From positions 208,967 through 272,966 of the forward strand of contig NZ_JAKZLA010000005.1 of assembly GCF_022808775.1 (NCBI RefSeq): 64,000 bases of DNA, written 5' to 3'. This DNA is from Geothrix terrae. Lineage in GTDB: Bacteria; Acidobacteriota; Holophagae; Holophagales; Holophagaceae. The notes below the pieces were generated by a model. It was not told the DNA's origin and did no database searches. It was given only the letters and a program-made list of their open reading frames with translations. How positions within the stretch are numbered: the first letter of the stretch is position 1; every line of letters starts with the position of its first letter. Of the stretch, positions 26,837 to 35,978 are shown in pieces. A program made the position numbers and the translations under genes.

Positions 26837-27697
26837 TCACAGCCCCGGCGGGAACCCCACGGCCAGCCTCACGCCGGCGATGGCGGGGTCCACGCTGCCA
26901 TCGGCGCGGCGGATGAGGATGGGGGGCTCGACCTCGGGGCACTGGGCGCGGGTTTCGAAATCCCCGGGGTAGTCCTGGCGGCGGCCGGCGGCGAAGACAT
27001 CCAGGCCGTAGGGCTCACCCTCCTTGAAGACGATCTCTCGGCGATGGAGGCAGAGCAGGCCGGCCTCCCTCAGGGCCGCCAGGGCGCGGTCGCGCTGGTC
27101 GTTGGGGAAGACGCAGGCGAAGATCCCTCCCGGGGCCAGGATCCGGGCCGCGGCCTTGGCGTAGTCCGCGATGCTGCCTCGCACTTCCAGGCGGGCGGGC
27201 ACGGACTGGGGATGGGTCGCGGGCAGGCGGTGGCCCTCGGGCCAGTAGGGCGGCGTGCCCGTCACCAGGTCGAAGGGGGCTTCGCCTTCGAACAGGGCGG
27301 GATCGCGGAGGTCGCCCATGTGCGGGATGATGCGGGCCTCCTGCCCGTTGTAGCGGATGCTCTTCCGGGCCAGGCGCAGGCTCGCCTCCTGGGCCTCGAC
27401 CGTGTGCACCACGGCGCCGGGACAGCGCCAGGCGGCCATGAGGGCCACGCTGCCGATCCCCGAGCCCAGGTCCGCGATGCGGCCCGCCCGGGGGCACCAG
27501 GTGGTGCCGTACCAGGCGGTCACCAGGTCGTCCGTGCTGAAGCGGTTGCCCTTCTCCAGCTGGAAGATCCGCCAGCGCCCGCAGAGACCGTCCAGGGTCT
27601 CGCCAGGCTCCGCCTCCACCCCGCCCGGAGGCACAGGCCCGGGCCGGGTCCAGCCCTTGTAGGCGGAGGCATCGTCGGGGGCGGAGCGGCGCGGCAT
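26837..27697 (-). CDS. TrmN6-like class I SAM methyltransferase
   Basis: A 286-aa methyltransferase of the PF05175 (MTS) type. The AdoMet loop is IADLGSGIGSVALMAA, followed by an acidic VEAQEASLRLARKSI, and the amine-methylating motif is GTPPYWPEGHRLP (N/T-PPY), as in TrmN6, which makes m6A37 in tRNA1(Val). The N-terminal RWRIFQLEKGNRFSTDDLVT is also typical of TrmN6. The target is inferred. The start MPRRSAPDD at 27697 is chosen because longer starts overlap rel in antisense. Confidence 0.8.
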   Translation of the reverse strand: MPRRSAPDDASAYKGWTRPGPVPPGGVEAEPGETLDGLCGRWRIFQLEKGNRFSTDDLVTAWYGTTWCPRAGRIADLGSGIGSVALMAAWRCPGAVVHTVEAQEASLRLARKSIRYNGQEARIIPHMGDLRDPALFEGEAPFDLVTGTPPYWPEGHRLPATHPQSVPARLEVRGSIADYAKAAARILAPGGIFACVFPNDQRDRALAALREAGLLCLHRREIVFKEGEPYGLDVFAAGRRQDYPGDFETRAQCPEVEPPILIRRADGSVDPAIAGVRLAVGFPPGL

Positions 27698-27755
27698 CCC
27701 ACGAGTGTCCGATAAACCGCCTGGATTCAGAAGCGCCCCTGCGCGACACTCAACC

Positions 27756-29981
27756 ATGGCCGTGCCTGGGAAAACCCTGGAGCCCGTCCTCCGCGAGGGG
27801 GAAGGCTCGGCCTGCGAAGGGGACAGTTGCCTCACCCTGGATGGGGCCTTCGACCGCGTGAAGGCGGCCTTCCTCCAGCACCATCCCAAGGGGGACGTGG
27901 CCCTGCTCCGCCGGGCCTTCACCGTGGGCCGGGACATGCACGCCACCCAGCTCCGGAAGAGCGGCGAGCCCTACTTCTTCCACCCCCTGGCCGTGGCCCA
28001 GAGCCTGGCGGACTGGCGGCTGGACGCTGTGAGCGTGGCCTGCGGCCTCCTGCATGACGTGGTGGAAGACACCCTCATGACCCTGCCCCAGGTGAAGGCG
28101 CAGTTCGGGGACGAGATCGGCGAGATCGTGGACGGTCTCACCAAGATGAGCAAGCTGGCCTTCACGGACAAGCACCTGCTCAACGCGGAGAATGTCCGCA
28201 AGCTGCTGGTGGCCATGGGCAAGGATGTGCGCGTGCTGCTGGTGAAGCTGGCAGACCGCCTGCACAACATGAAGACCCTGGGCGTCATGGAGGAGGAGAA
28301 GCGGCGCCGCATCTCCCGCGAGACCCTGGAGCTCTACGCGCCCCTGGCCAACCGCCTGGGCATGGGCGTGGTGCGCCTGGAGCTGGAGGACCTGGCCTTC
28401 CGCCAGCTGGAGCCCGAGCAGTACGAATACCTGAAGAACGCGGTGGAATCCAAGCGCGCCAAGCTGTCCGGCACCATCCAGGAGATCCACGGCTCGCTCC
28501 AGGCCATCCTCCGCCAGCAGGGCATCAACGCCCACGTCACCGGCCGGGTCAAGCACCTCTACGGCATCTGGAAGAAGATGGGCGCCCAGGCCAAGGGCTT
28601 CGAGGACATCCACGACTGGCTGGCCTACCGCATCATCTGCCCGGACCGCGCCAGCTGCTACACGGCCCTGGGCCTGGTGCACGGCCTCTACCGGCCCGTG
28701 CCCGGCAAGTTCAAGGACTACATCAGCCTGCCCAAGGAGAATGGCTACCAGAGCATCCACACCACGGTGCTGATGAGCTCCGGCGACATCTTCGAGGTGC
28801 AGATCCGCACGGAGGAGATGCACCTCCACGCCGAGGCCGGCATCGCCAGCCACTGGACCTACAAGGACGGCCGCATCGCCAACCGCCTGGAGATCAACCA
28901 GGTGGCCTTCCTCCGCCGCATGGTGGAGCTGCACCAGGACGCCCAGGACAGCCGGGACCTGGTGGCCAACCTGCGCGGCGAGCTGACCTTCAACCGCATC
29001 CAGGTCTTCACGCCCAAGGGCGACCTCCGCAGCCTGGTGGAGGGGAGCACGCCTGTGGACTTCGCCTACGCCATCCACACCCAGGTGGGCCACCGCTGCG
29101 TGGGCGCCAAGGTAAACGGGCGCATGGTGCCGCTGAAGCACACGCTCCAGAACGGCGACCGCGTGGAGATCCTCACCCGGCCCGACCACAAGCCCAGCCG
29201 CGATTGGCTGGGCTTCGTCAAGTCCGCCGGCGCCAAGAGCCGCATCCAGGCCTTCATCCGCGAGGAGGAGCGCGCCCACGCCGTCACCCTCGGCCGGGAA
29301 CGGCTCGAGCGGGAGGCCCGCGTCCTGGGTGTGCGCCTGGACGATCCCGAGTCCCAGGCCAAGCTCGAGGCGCGGCTGGTGGAACTGAAGCTGGCGAACT
29401 GGGACGCGGCCCATGCCGCCCTGGGCTTCGGCCGCATCACGGTCCACAAGCTCCTCGAGCCCCTGATCCCCGAACCCGAGCGCGCCAAGCCCAAGGAGAA
29501 CGTCTCCAACCTCATGGATTCGGTGGTGGTGGGCGACACCGCCGGCATCCTCTATGCCCTGGCCGCCTGCTGCAAGCCCATCTGGGGCGACGAAGTGGTG
29601 GGCTACATCACCCGCACCCGCGGCACCGCCATCCACCGGGCCGACTGCCCCCAGCTCACCAAAGGCACCATGCACCCCGAGCGCCGCGTCAACGTGGCCT
29701 GGGGCAAGCACGGGACGGAACTCTACGACACGGAGATCGCCCTCACCACCGAGGACCGTCCCGGCATGGTGGCCGCCATCTCCGAGGGCATCCAGCGCGT
29801 GGGCATCAACGTGCAGCGCTTCCACGGCTCGGCCACGGAGGAGGGCGCCGGCCTCTTCCACATCGCCCTGCGGGTGCGGGACCGGACCCACCTGGTGGAG
29901 CTCATGGCCGGCCTGCGCCGCATCCGCGGCGTCTACACCGTGGAGCGGGTGAAGGGATCCGTGTTCGGGAAGGTGAAATGA
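27756..29981 (+). CDS. rel: Bifunctional (p)ppGpp synthetase/hydrolase (RSH)
   Basis: A 741-aa long RSH protein. It has an N-terminal HD hydrolase (GLLHDVVEDT, LADRLHNMKTL, about 45-200), a synthetase domain (YRIICPDRASCYTALGLVHG, then PKENGYQSIHTTV, EVQIRTEEMH), a TGS domain (VFTPKGDLRSLVEGSTPVDFA), a zinc-finger/helical region with AACCKPIWGD and a C-terminal ACT domain (TEDRPGMVAAISEGI). The hydrolase His-Asp pair is intact, so it can both make and degrade (p)ppGpp. It controls the stringent response. The start at 27756 is family-consistent. The stop overlaps the Nudix gene (ATGA). Confidence 0.95.
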   Translation: MAVPGKTLEPVLREGEGSACEGDSCLTLDGAFDRVKAAFLQHHPKGDVALLRRAFTVGRDMHATQLRKSGEPYFFHPLAVAQSLADWRLDAVSVACGLLHDVVEDTLMTLPQVKAQFGDEIGEIVDGLTKMSKLAFTDKHLLNAENVRKLLVAMGKDVRVLLVKLADRLHNMKTLGVMEEEKRRRISRETLELYAPLANRLGMGVVRLELEDLAFRQLEPEQYEYLKNAVESKRAKLSGTIQEIHGSLQAILRQQGINAHVTGRVKHLYGIWKKMGAQAKGFEDIHDWLAYRIICPDRASCYTALGLVHGLYRPVPGKFKDYISLPKENGYQSIHTTVLMSSGDIFEVQIRTEEMHLHAEAGIASHWTYKDGRIANRLEINQVAFLRRMVELHQDAQDSRDLVANLRGELTFNRIQVFTPKGDLRSLVEGSTPVDFAYAIHTQVGHRCVGAKVNGRMVPLKHTLQNGDRVEILTRPDHKPSRDWLGFVKSAGAKSRIQAFIREEERAHAVTLGRERLEREARVLGVRLDDPESQAKLEARLVELKLANWDAAHAALGFGRITVHKLLEPLIPEPERAKPKENVSNLMDSVVVGDTAGILYALAACCKPIWGDEVVGYITRTRGTAIHRADCPQLTKGTMHPERRVNVAWGKHGTELYDTEIALTTEDRPGMVAAISEGIQRVGINVQRFHGSATEEGAGLFHIALRVRDRTHLVELMAGLRRIRGVYTVERVKGSVFGKVK

Positions 29982-30619
29982 GCGCCTGGCGTCCCCCCGA
30001 CGAAGCCCCACCGGTCCCCTGGGCCCGCATCGCCGAGAGCCTGCGGCGGCCCCAGCTCGGGCCCGATCCGCACAAAATCAGCGCCCGCATCCCCGAGGAT
30101 CCGCGCCGGGCGGCGGTCGGGGTCATCCTCTGGGGGGATGTCGCGGGCGCGCGCAAGATCATCCTGGTCCAGCGGGGCTATGGCGCGCCGCATCACCCCG
30201 GCGAGATCGCCTTCCCGGGGGGCATGGTGGAACTGCGGGACCGGGACCTGCCCGCCACCGCCCGGCGGGAGGTGGCCGAGGAGATCGGCGTGTCCACGGG
30301 CCTCTGGGAACTGGGCTGCTTCCCCGACGGCGTGGCCAAGGCCCGGGTCCGGTTCACCCCGGTCTTCTTCCGCTGGGAGGAGCCGAAGCCCAGCTTCCGC
30401 CTGGACCACGAGCTCGAACAGGTCCTCCTGCTCCCCCTGGTGCCCCTCATGGAAGCGCCCTGGACCATCGAGCGCCTCGAACGGCACGGACTGGCGCTCG
30501 ACGTGCCCAGGCTCGAGCTGCCCCAGGCACCGCTCTGGGGGGCGACCGCCTTCGTGCTGAAGGCCTGGCTGGATGTGCTGAAGGCCTGCGCCGACCCGGT
30601 GAAGCCGGCGCAGGCCTAA
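29978..30619 (+). CDS. Nudix hydrolase, CoA pyrophosphatase type
   Basis: A 213-aa Nudix protein. The Nudix box spans GGMVELRDRDLPATARREVA plus EEIGV (G-x5-E-x7-REVxEEIGV), and the preceding HHPGEIAFPGG resembles the CoA pyrophosphatase signature (HxGExxFPGG). It would hydrolyse CoA or related NDP derivatives. Its ATG overlaps the rel stop, so it is translationally coupled to rel. That link would place a nucleotide-metabolite cleaner next to the stringent-response enzyme. The stop abuts the 366-bp repeat element. Confidence 0.88.
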   Translation: MSAWRPPDEAPPVPWARIAESLRRPQLGPDPHKISARIPEDPRRAAVGVILWGDVAGARKIILVQRGYGAPHHPGEIAFPGGMVELRDRDLPATARREVAEEIGVSTGLWELGCFPDGVAKARVRFTPVFFRWEEPKPSFRLDHELEQVLLLPLVPLMEAPWTIERLERHGLALDVPRLELPQAPLWGATAFVLKAWLDVLKACADPVKPAQA

Positions 30620-30984
30620 GAGTGCCTAACAAACCCCCCACGGGGCCGCGCGGGGGCCGCCGGGCGAGCGAGGCGAGGAACGCGAGGGAGGCTCCGGCTC
30701 CACAAGCCGCAGGCGAGTGGGAGGCACGCAAAGCGTGCCGTCAGGCGGAGGGCGTAGCGGCATCGCCCTCCACCTGACGGGCCCTGCCCCGCAGGGCCCT
30801 CCCACTCGCAAGCTCGCGGAGGTGGAGCCTCCCCGCCGGCCCTCGCCCGGAGGGAGAAAGCCAGGTGGGCGCCCCGCGGCGTCAGGGCCCTTGAACGATG
30901 TCCCGCATCGCCCCGCGGGCCCTTCCTTGCGGTGCATCCCACCTGGCTTTCTCGCGGCCTCGTCGGGGTTTTGTTAGGCACTCT
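30619..30984. mobile_element. 366-bp self-complementary element with attC-like ends
   Basis: It begins AGAGTGCCTAACAAA and ends with the exact complement TTTGTTAGGCACTCT; the arms continue imperfectly to about 30 bases. Inside are nested perfect arms: CCGGGCGAG/CTCGCCCGG, GGGAGGCTCC/GGAGCCTCCC, GCGAGTGGGAGG/CCTCCCACTCGC enclosing three hairpins, and a 16-bp pair at 30854-30869 and 30938-30953. No gene lies within. It fills nearly the whole gap between the convergent Nudix and M4 genes. The GCCTAAC/GTTAGGC termini match integron attC core sites, but the length is far above usual attC. A MITE-like element is the main alternative. Confidence 0.7.
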
Positions 30985-30990
30985 AAGCGG

Positions 30991-32634
30991 CTACTTCACG
31001 TTCACGGCCAGCCAGGCGGTGTTCACGGTGGCGTACTCGGTGGAGGAGGCTCCATAGAGGTCCGCGGCCGCGCTCAGGGTCGCCACGCGCGCGCCGGCAT
31101 AGTCCGTGCGCTTGGTCATGTAGACGGTGAGGGCCCGGTACCAGATGCGGCCGGCCTTGTCGTTGCCGAGGCCGGTGATCCCGGTGACGTCATTGGTCAT
31201 GGGCGAGGCGATGTTGCCGGAGAGGTCATCCACCTGGCTGCCATGGGCCAGGAGGAAGAAGAAGTGGTTGGCCACGCCGGAGCTGTAGTGGACATCCAGC
31301 CGGCCGAGCGTCTTGCTGTAGAAGTCCGGGCTGCGGCCGTCGAGGCTGGGCTTGTACATCCAGCGCAGGGGCGTGCCGCCATGGCCCCAGCTGTTCTCGA
31401 ACAGCTTGTAGTTGGCGGTGATGGGGCCGGGGCCCGCCGTGCTGGGGATGAAGCTGCCGGTGGCGTTGTTGAGGGTGTAGAACTCCACCAGGGTGCCGAA
31501 GATGTCCGAGTTGGCCTCGTTGAGGCCCCCGGACTCCTTCCGGTAGATGAGGTTGGCGGTGGCGGAACATACGCCGTGGCTCATCTCGTGGCCGGCCGTG
31601 TCCAGATCCGCCTCGCCCACGGAGCCGCCCACCTGGCCGTCCCCGTAGGTCATGCAGAAGCAGCTGTCGGACCAGAAGGCGTTGTCGTACTGGCTGCTGT
31701 AGTGCATGCGGCTGAAGGTGGCCCGGCCGGCATCGTCGATGCCGTCCCGGCTGAAGGCGTTCAGGTAGAAGTCCCAGGTGGCCTGCATGCCCCGGTGGCC
31801 GTCCACCCCCGCGGTCTGGGCGTTCGCGCTCATGCCCGCCGTGCCGTTGTACTGCAGCCCATCGCCCCAGGCGTTGTCGGCGTCGGTGAAGATCGAGCCC
31901 GTGCCGGAGGTGCCATTGAGCAGGTTGGTGGTCACGTTGTTGCCGAAGGTGCCGCCCGTGCCCCGGGTCATATCCCGCAGTTCGTAGCCGGTGGCGGTGC
32001 TGTTGGTGCTGAGGCTCACGGTCCCGTACCACTGGGACTGGCCGGTGCCGGTGGTCCCGGCGGTCCGGAGAGTGTCCCAGGATTCCAGGATCCGGCCCGT
32101 GTGGGCATCCACCAGGAAGTCGGTGTGCTTGGTCTCCTGGGCCCCGTTCTCGAGCTCCGTGTGGACGTGGTAGGCCAGGACGTACCGCGTGGCCCGGCCG
32201 GGACCGTCCGGCTCGAGGCCCGCCACGACCAGGGTGGCGGTCGGCTCGTAGGCGTAGGCGCCGCGGGGGGCCAGGGCCCTGTGGGCCGCCGCCAGGACCT
32301 CGGCCCGGCCCAGGGTGGGCTCCACGCTGAGAGCCAGGCCGCGCACCAGGTCGTCGGTCAACGCCCGCACCCGGCCGTTCCGGAAGTGGACGATGGCCTC
32401 GCCCTCGAACACGGGCACGCCCTTGTAGGTCTGGTCGAGCCGGACGTGGTCCTCGCCAAGGGCGTCGGAGACGAGGTTCCGGAAGGTGAAGCCGGCCTGC
32501 GGGCCCAGGCCCATCTGATGGGCCCGCGCCGTCAGGTGCCCCCGGGCCTCGCGGACCAGGGCATCGGTGCGGGCCTGGTCCGCGGGCGCGGCCAGCAGGC
32601 AGGCGGGGAGGAGGAAGGGGACCACGGAGCGCAT
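30991..32634 (-). CDS. Secreted thermolysin-like metalloprotease (M4)
   Basis: A 547-aa pre-pro-protease. It has a signal peptide (MRSVVPFLLPACLLAAPA), an FTP/PepSY-type propeptide (about 20-190, ending VDAHTGRILESWDT) and a catalytic domain with GHEMSHGV (HExxH) and GGLNEANSD (third ligand Glu), then a late HYSSGVANHFFFLLA carrying the substrate-contact His. A neutral zinc endopeptidase acting outside the cell. The prosegment is presumably removed by autolysis. Start at 32634 gives the signal peptide. Its stop sits 6 bases from the palindromic element. Confidence 0.94.
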   Translation of the reverse strand: MRSVVPFLLPACLLAAPADQARTDALVREARGHLTARAHQMGLGPQAGFTFRNLVSDALGEDHVRLDQTYKGVPVFEGEAIVHFRNGRVRALTDDLVRGLALSVEPTLGRAEVLAAAHRALAPRGAYAYEPTATLVVAGLEPDGPGRATRYVLAYHVHTELENGAQETKHTDFLVDAHTGRILESWDTLRTAGTTGTGQSQWYGTVSLSTNSTATGYELRDMTRGTGGTFGNNVTTNLLNGTSGTGSIFTDADNAWGDGLQYNGTAGMSANAQTAGVDGHRGMQATWDFYLNAFSRDGIDDAGRATFSRMHYSSQYDNAFWSDSCFCMTYGDGQVGGSVGEADLDTAGHEMSHGVCSATANLIYRKESGGLNEANSDIFGTLVEFYTLNNATGSFIPSTAGPGPITANYKLFENSWGHGGTPLRWMYKPSLDGRSPDFYSKTLGRLDVHYSSGVANHFFFLLAHGSQVDDLSGNIASPMTNDVTGITGLGNDKAGRIWYRALTVYMTKRTDYAGARVATLSAAADLYGASSTEYATVNTAWLAVNVK

Positions 32635-32689
32635 GGGACCTCCAGGCGAAAGGAGGGTCGGGGTGTCCAACCGACCTGGGGCCACGATG

Positions 32690-32782
32690 CTACTCCCGGT
32701 GGTTAAGTTGTGTTAATTTTTCGACTATTTTTGTTTTGCTTGACCAATTATTACCGACACAGCACTTGTGCAGCCACGAAAA
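32690..32782 (-). promoter_or_regulatory. AT-rich upstream region of the M4 protease
   Basis: This stretch is markedly more AT-rich than its surroundings, with several A/T runs (minus strand AAAACAAAAATAG, GAAAAATTAAC). A TTGGTC/AAT-rich combination could serve as a promoter with an UP-like element for the protease gene. No operator could be fixed by eye. Confidence 0.35.
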
Positions 32783-32812
32783 GGCCCGGGCGCGCACTTG
32801 CGCGTCCGGGCC
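32783..32812 (-). terminator. Terminator of the YHS-type gene
   Basis: On the minus strand, GGCCCGG-A-CGCG, a 6-base loop, then CGCG-C-CCGGGCC forms a long GC stem followed by TTTT. It starts about 20 bases beyond the stop of the YHS-type gene. Confidence 0.75.
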
Positions 32813-32831
32813 CTCCGGGTCGAGATTGGGA

Positions 32832-33071
32832 CTACTTCTTCTCGGCCTTCACCGAGCCGTCCTTGTCCAGGTACTTGTCGGGATCTTTCAGGAGGGCCTC
32901 GCCGCAGTACTTGCTGCACACGCGGTACTCGCGGCCCCGGACGGCGACGGCGGCGGACTTCGCATCCACCGTCATCTTGCAGACGGGATCCTTGGTGTTG
33001 ACGGCGGGCTTGGCCTTCTGGGGCGCGGGGGCGGCCAGGACGGCGAGGGTGAGCAGGGCGGCATGGATCAT
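32832..33071 (-). CDS. Small exported YHS/TRASH-type protein
   Basis: A 79-aa precursor with signal peptide (MIHAALLTLAVLAAPA). The mature part has DPVCKMTVD, a later CSKYC and a DPDKYLDKDGS tail, the YHS pattern (P-C-x-M plus Cys-containing end), which binds metal, often copper, in transport proteins. GGAGGTTCC precedes the ATG. A close paralogue lies at 35979-36209 next to the copper efflux operon. It may bind or sense copper in the periplasm. Confidence 0.75.
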   Translation of the reverse strand: MIHAALLTLAVLAAPAPQKAKPAVNTKDPVCKMTVDAKSAAVAVRGREYRVCSKYCGEALLKDPDKYLDKDGSVKAEKK

Positions 33072-33112
33072 GGAACCTCCAGTGGATCGGCCTTCAGTCT
33101 AATCCGCCCGGC

Positions 33113-34561
33113 TCATCCGCGCGCGGATGCCAGCTGTTCCCTGGCCAATCGACCCAGAGTCGAGAGCGCCCGCGTGAATGGACCTTCCAGCGAGTAGCAG
33201 GCGGAAAGGCGGAGGTAGCGGTCGTAGCGTCCGGACGGGGAAAAGAGGTTGCCGGGGGTCACGGTGATCATCTCAGCCAGGGCTTTCTGGAAAAGGCCCT
33301 GGGCTGAGCAGCCTTCCGGCAATTCGACCCAAAGGAGGTACCCGCCCGCGGGCGAGGTGGCCCGGGTGCCCGCGGGGAGGTGATCGGCGACCAGCCCGCG
33401 CAGCCGGTCCATCTGGATCGCATAGGCGCGGCGCAAATGCCGCAGGTGCGCTTCGTAACCGCCTGATTCCAGGAACACGCCAACGGCCTCGGCCAGGAGG
33501 GCCGGCTGCGCCACCGACGATGCGAACTTGATCTGGGCCAGCTCCCGGTGGAAGCGGCCTCCCTCCAGCCACCCCAGGCGGAATCCCGGCGCCAGCGTCT
33601 TGCTGAAGGAGGAGCAGACGATCACCCAGCCATCCGCATCGAAGGCCCTTACCGCGGGTTCCAGCGGGGCGCGGAACTGCAGCTCTGCGTAGATCGCATC
33701 CTCGATGAGCGGCACCTTGTGGAGGTTCACCAGCGCCGCGAGCCGTTTCTTCGCGGCCAGGGGCATGATGCTGCCCATGGGGTTGTGGATGTTCGGCATG
33801 GCTATGACAGCGGCGAGACGCTTCTCGCAGAGGAGCGCCTCAAGCGTGCCCAGGACGAGGCCGGTCTCGGGGTGGGTGGGGAGTTCCCGGGCCTTGAGTC
33901 CCAGTTCCGCAAGGAGCGGGAGAAGGCTGAAGTAGGTGGGCGACTCGATGCCGACGGTGTCGCCCGGCCGGGTGACCCCGCGGAGGGCGATCTGGAGGGC
34001 CTCCAGGCAGCCGTTGGTGAGCACGACACGATCCGGGTCCAGCTTCATCCCGAGGGTTTGCGCGTGCCGCGCGATCTGATCCCGCACGAGCGGAGGCCCC
34101 GGCGGCAGCGAATAGGTGGTGATCAGCTCGGGACGCTGCTGGAGGAGCCTGCTGGTGATCCTCCCGAGCTTCTCGCCGGGGTACCAGGGACCCAGCCGGG
34201 GGCACGCCAAGGAAAGATCCACAGTGCCGGGAAGGGCCTGGGCCGTGATGACGGCGGTGATCTGATCCAAGACGGCCAGTTCGGTTTCCCGGGCACGTCC
34301 CGCCTGCCGCAGCGGCCTCCCTTCCGTGATGGGGAGTTGTGCCTTCACGAAGTACCCGGAGTGGGGCTTGGCCTCGACCAGTCCCCGGGTTTCCAGGAGG
34401 CGGTAGGCCGCGAGCACGGTGTTCATGCTGAGCCGGCGCATGGTCGCGGTCTCCCGGATGGACGGCAGGCGGGCGCCGGGTGCGAGCCGCCCCTCCTCCA
34501 TGGCAGACCGCAATTCCGACGCCAGGGCGAGATAGAGGGGATCGCCGGTGTGAAGCGCCAT
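33113..34561 (-). CDS. MocR/PdxR-type GntR-aminotransferase regulator
   Basis: A 482-aa fusion. Residues 1-75 are a GntR winged helix (PLYLALASELRSAMEEGRLA, then LPSIRETATMRRLSMNTVLA). From about 110 on is a fold-type I aminotransferase with SSSFSKTLAPGFRLGW carrying the PLP lysine, and NIHNPMG. MocR regulators use PLP as ligand-binding domain and usually control a divergent gene. Here that gene is the M20 amidohydrolase 160 bases away. An inverted repeat in the shared gap is a candidate operator. Confidence 0.9.
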   Translation of the reverse strand: MALHTGDPLYLALASELRSAMEEGRLAPGARLPSIRETATMRRLSMNTVLAAYRLLETRGLVEAKPHSGYFVKAQLPITEGRPLRQAGRARETELAVLDQITAVITAQALPGTVDLSLACPRLGPWYPGEKLGRITSRLLQQRPELITTYSLPPGPPLVRDQIARHAQTLGMKLDPDRVVLTNGCLEALQIALRGVTRPGDTVGIESPTYFSLLPLLAELGLKARELPTHPETGLVLGTLEALLCEKRLAAVIAMPNIHNPMGSIMPLAAKKRLAALVNLHKVPLIEDAIYAELQFRAPLEPAVRAFDADGWVIVCSSFSKTLAPGFRLGWLEGGRFHRELAQIKFASSVAQPALLAEAVGVFLESGGYEAHLRHLRRAYAIQMDRLRGLVADHLPAGTRATSPAGGYLLWVELPEGCSAQGLFQKALAEMITVTPGNLFSPSGRYDRYLRLSACYSLEGPFTRALSTLGRLAREQLASARG

Positions 34562-34642
34562 GGAAAGCCTTCCTGTTCATCCGCCAAAGCTGCGCTGGGA
34601 GGAAGCCGCATGGAGGCCGGCCCAGACCTTGGAAAGTGTACC

Positions 34643-34661
34643 CAACATATTTTCAATGTTG
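34643..34661. promoter_or_regulatory. Candidate operator between MocR and M20 genes
   Basis: CAACAT-ATTTTCA-ATGTTG (6-bp perfect arms, 7-base spacer) lies in the 160-base divergent gap, about 60 bases from the M20 start and 80 from the MocR start. A dyad of this size in a MocR-controlled gap is the natural candidate for the regulator's binding site. The local sequence is also AT-rich and could hold both promoters. Confidence 0.5.
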
Positions 34662-34720
34662 TGTATCTGTATCCACCCCTTCTCGCTCCGTTAGGATCGC
34701 CTCGCATCCATGGAGGAGAG

Positions 34721-35908
34721 ATGCCCTTGAACCCGTCGGACTTTACGATCACCTCGATCAAAGATGACTTGGTCGGCACCCGCAAGGCTCTGCACCGGAT
34801 TCCGGAAGTCGGGTTCCAGGAAACCAAGACGGCCTCGTACGTGGCCGACTACCTGGAAAACCTGGGCCTGGACGTCACCAGGGGCGTCGCGGGAACGGGC
34901 GTCGTCGCCCTGCTTCGAGGAGAGCAGGCAGGACCGACCCTCGCCCTGCGTGCCTGCCTGGATGCCCTGGCCATGACGGAGTGCTCGGGTGTGGATTACG
35001 CATCCGAGCATCCGGGCGTGTTCCACGGCTGCGGCCACGACGGCAACATGACCTTCGTGCTGGGGGCGGCCACCGTGCTGTCCAAGCACAGGGACCGGCT
35101 GCATGGAAACGTGAAATTCATCTTTCAGCCCTCGGAGGAGGAAACCGGCGGGGCGGCTGCCATCATCCGGGCCGGGGGCCTGAAGAATCCCGACGTGGAC
35201 GCGATCATACACCTGCACAACTGGCATGACCTCGAGGAGGGAGTCATCGCCATCAAGGCGGGCCCCGTGCTCGCCTCCAGCGACACCTTCCGCGTCGAAA
35301 TCATCGGAAGCCCCGGGCACGGCGCCTGGCCGCACCTGGCGGTGGATCCCGTGGTGATCGCCGCGGAGGTGATCACCGGACTCCAGAAGATCCTGAGCCG
35401 CGAGATCGACCCCTTGAAGCCGGCCCTGCTGACCATCGGCCGGATCCACGGTGGCACGGCCGTGAACATCATTCCGAAGTCCGTCGTCATCGAAGGGCTG
35501 GTGAGGGCCTACCACCCCGACGTGCGGGACCACCTCCAGGCCCGCATCGAGGAAGTCGTGCAGGGGATCACCCGCGCGGCCCGGGCGACCCATCAGATCA
35601 CCTACCACCGGATCATGCCTCCCGTGAACAACGATGAAACCCTCGCGGCCTGGGCAGCCCAGGTCCTGGGCAGACTGGCCGAGCCGCCGATCACGCTCAC
35701 CGATGCCACGCCGGGTGGAATGGGGGCGGAGGATTTCTCCCTGTACCAGCAGGACATTCCCGGGCTCTTCCTCTTCATCGGCAAGGACCAGCCTGGGCAC
35801 GATGTCGTCCCGATCCATGCGCCCAACTACGTCTTCAACGACGAGACCCTCGTGGTGGGGGTGAATGCCCTCTGCGCCCTGGCGCTGGATTTCTGCCAGA
35901 AACCATGA
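34721..35908 (+). CDS. M20 family amidohydrolase (N-acyl-amino-acid hydrolase type)
   Basis: A 395-aa M20D-type metalloenzyme. HRIPEVGFQE, HGCGHDGNM (Cys/His metal ligands), FQPSEEETGGA (catalytic Glu pair), HLHNWHD and a late GMGAEDFSLY follow the hippurate hydrolase/IAA-amino-acid hydrolase pattern. It splits N-acyl-amino acids or similar amides in the cytoplasm; the exact acyl group is unknown. GGAGGAG lies just before the ATG. It is divergent from the MocR regulator, which likely controls it. Confidence 0.92.
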   Translation: MPLNPSDFTITSIKDDLVGTRKALHRIPEVGFQETKTASYVADYLENLGLDVTRGVAGTGVVALLRGEQAGPTLALRACLDALAMTECSGVDYASEHPGVFHGCGHDGNMTFVLGAATVLSKHRDRLHGNVKFIFQPSEEETGGAAAIIRAGGLKNPDVDAIIHLHNWHDLEEGVIAIKAGPVLASSDTFRVEIIGSPGHGAWPHLAVDPVVIAAEVITGLQKILSREIDPLKPALLTIGRIHGGTAVNIIPKSVVIEGLVRAYHPDVRDHLQARIEEVVQGITRAARATHQITYHRIMPPVNNDETLAAWAAQVLGRLAEPPITLTDATPGGMGAEDFSLYQQDIPGLFLFIGKDQPGHDVVPIHAPNYVFNDETLVVGVNALCALALDFCQKP

Positions 35909-35978
35909 ATCCGTCCATCCGTCCCGATCAGGGCGGGCGCCCCCGCGGCGGCCTGTCGCGGGGGCGCCGGGTCCGCGC

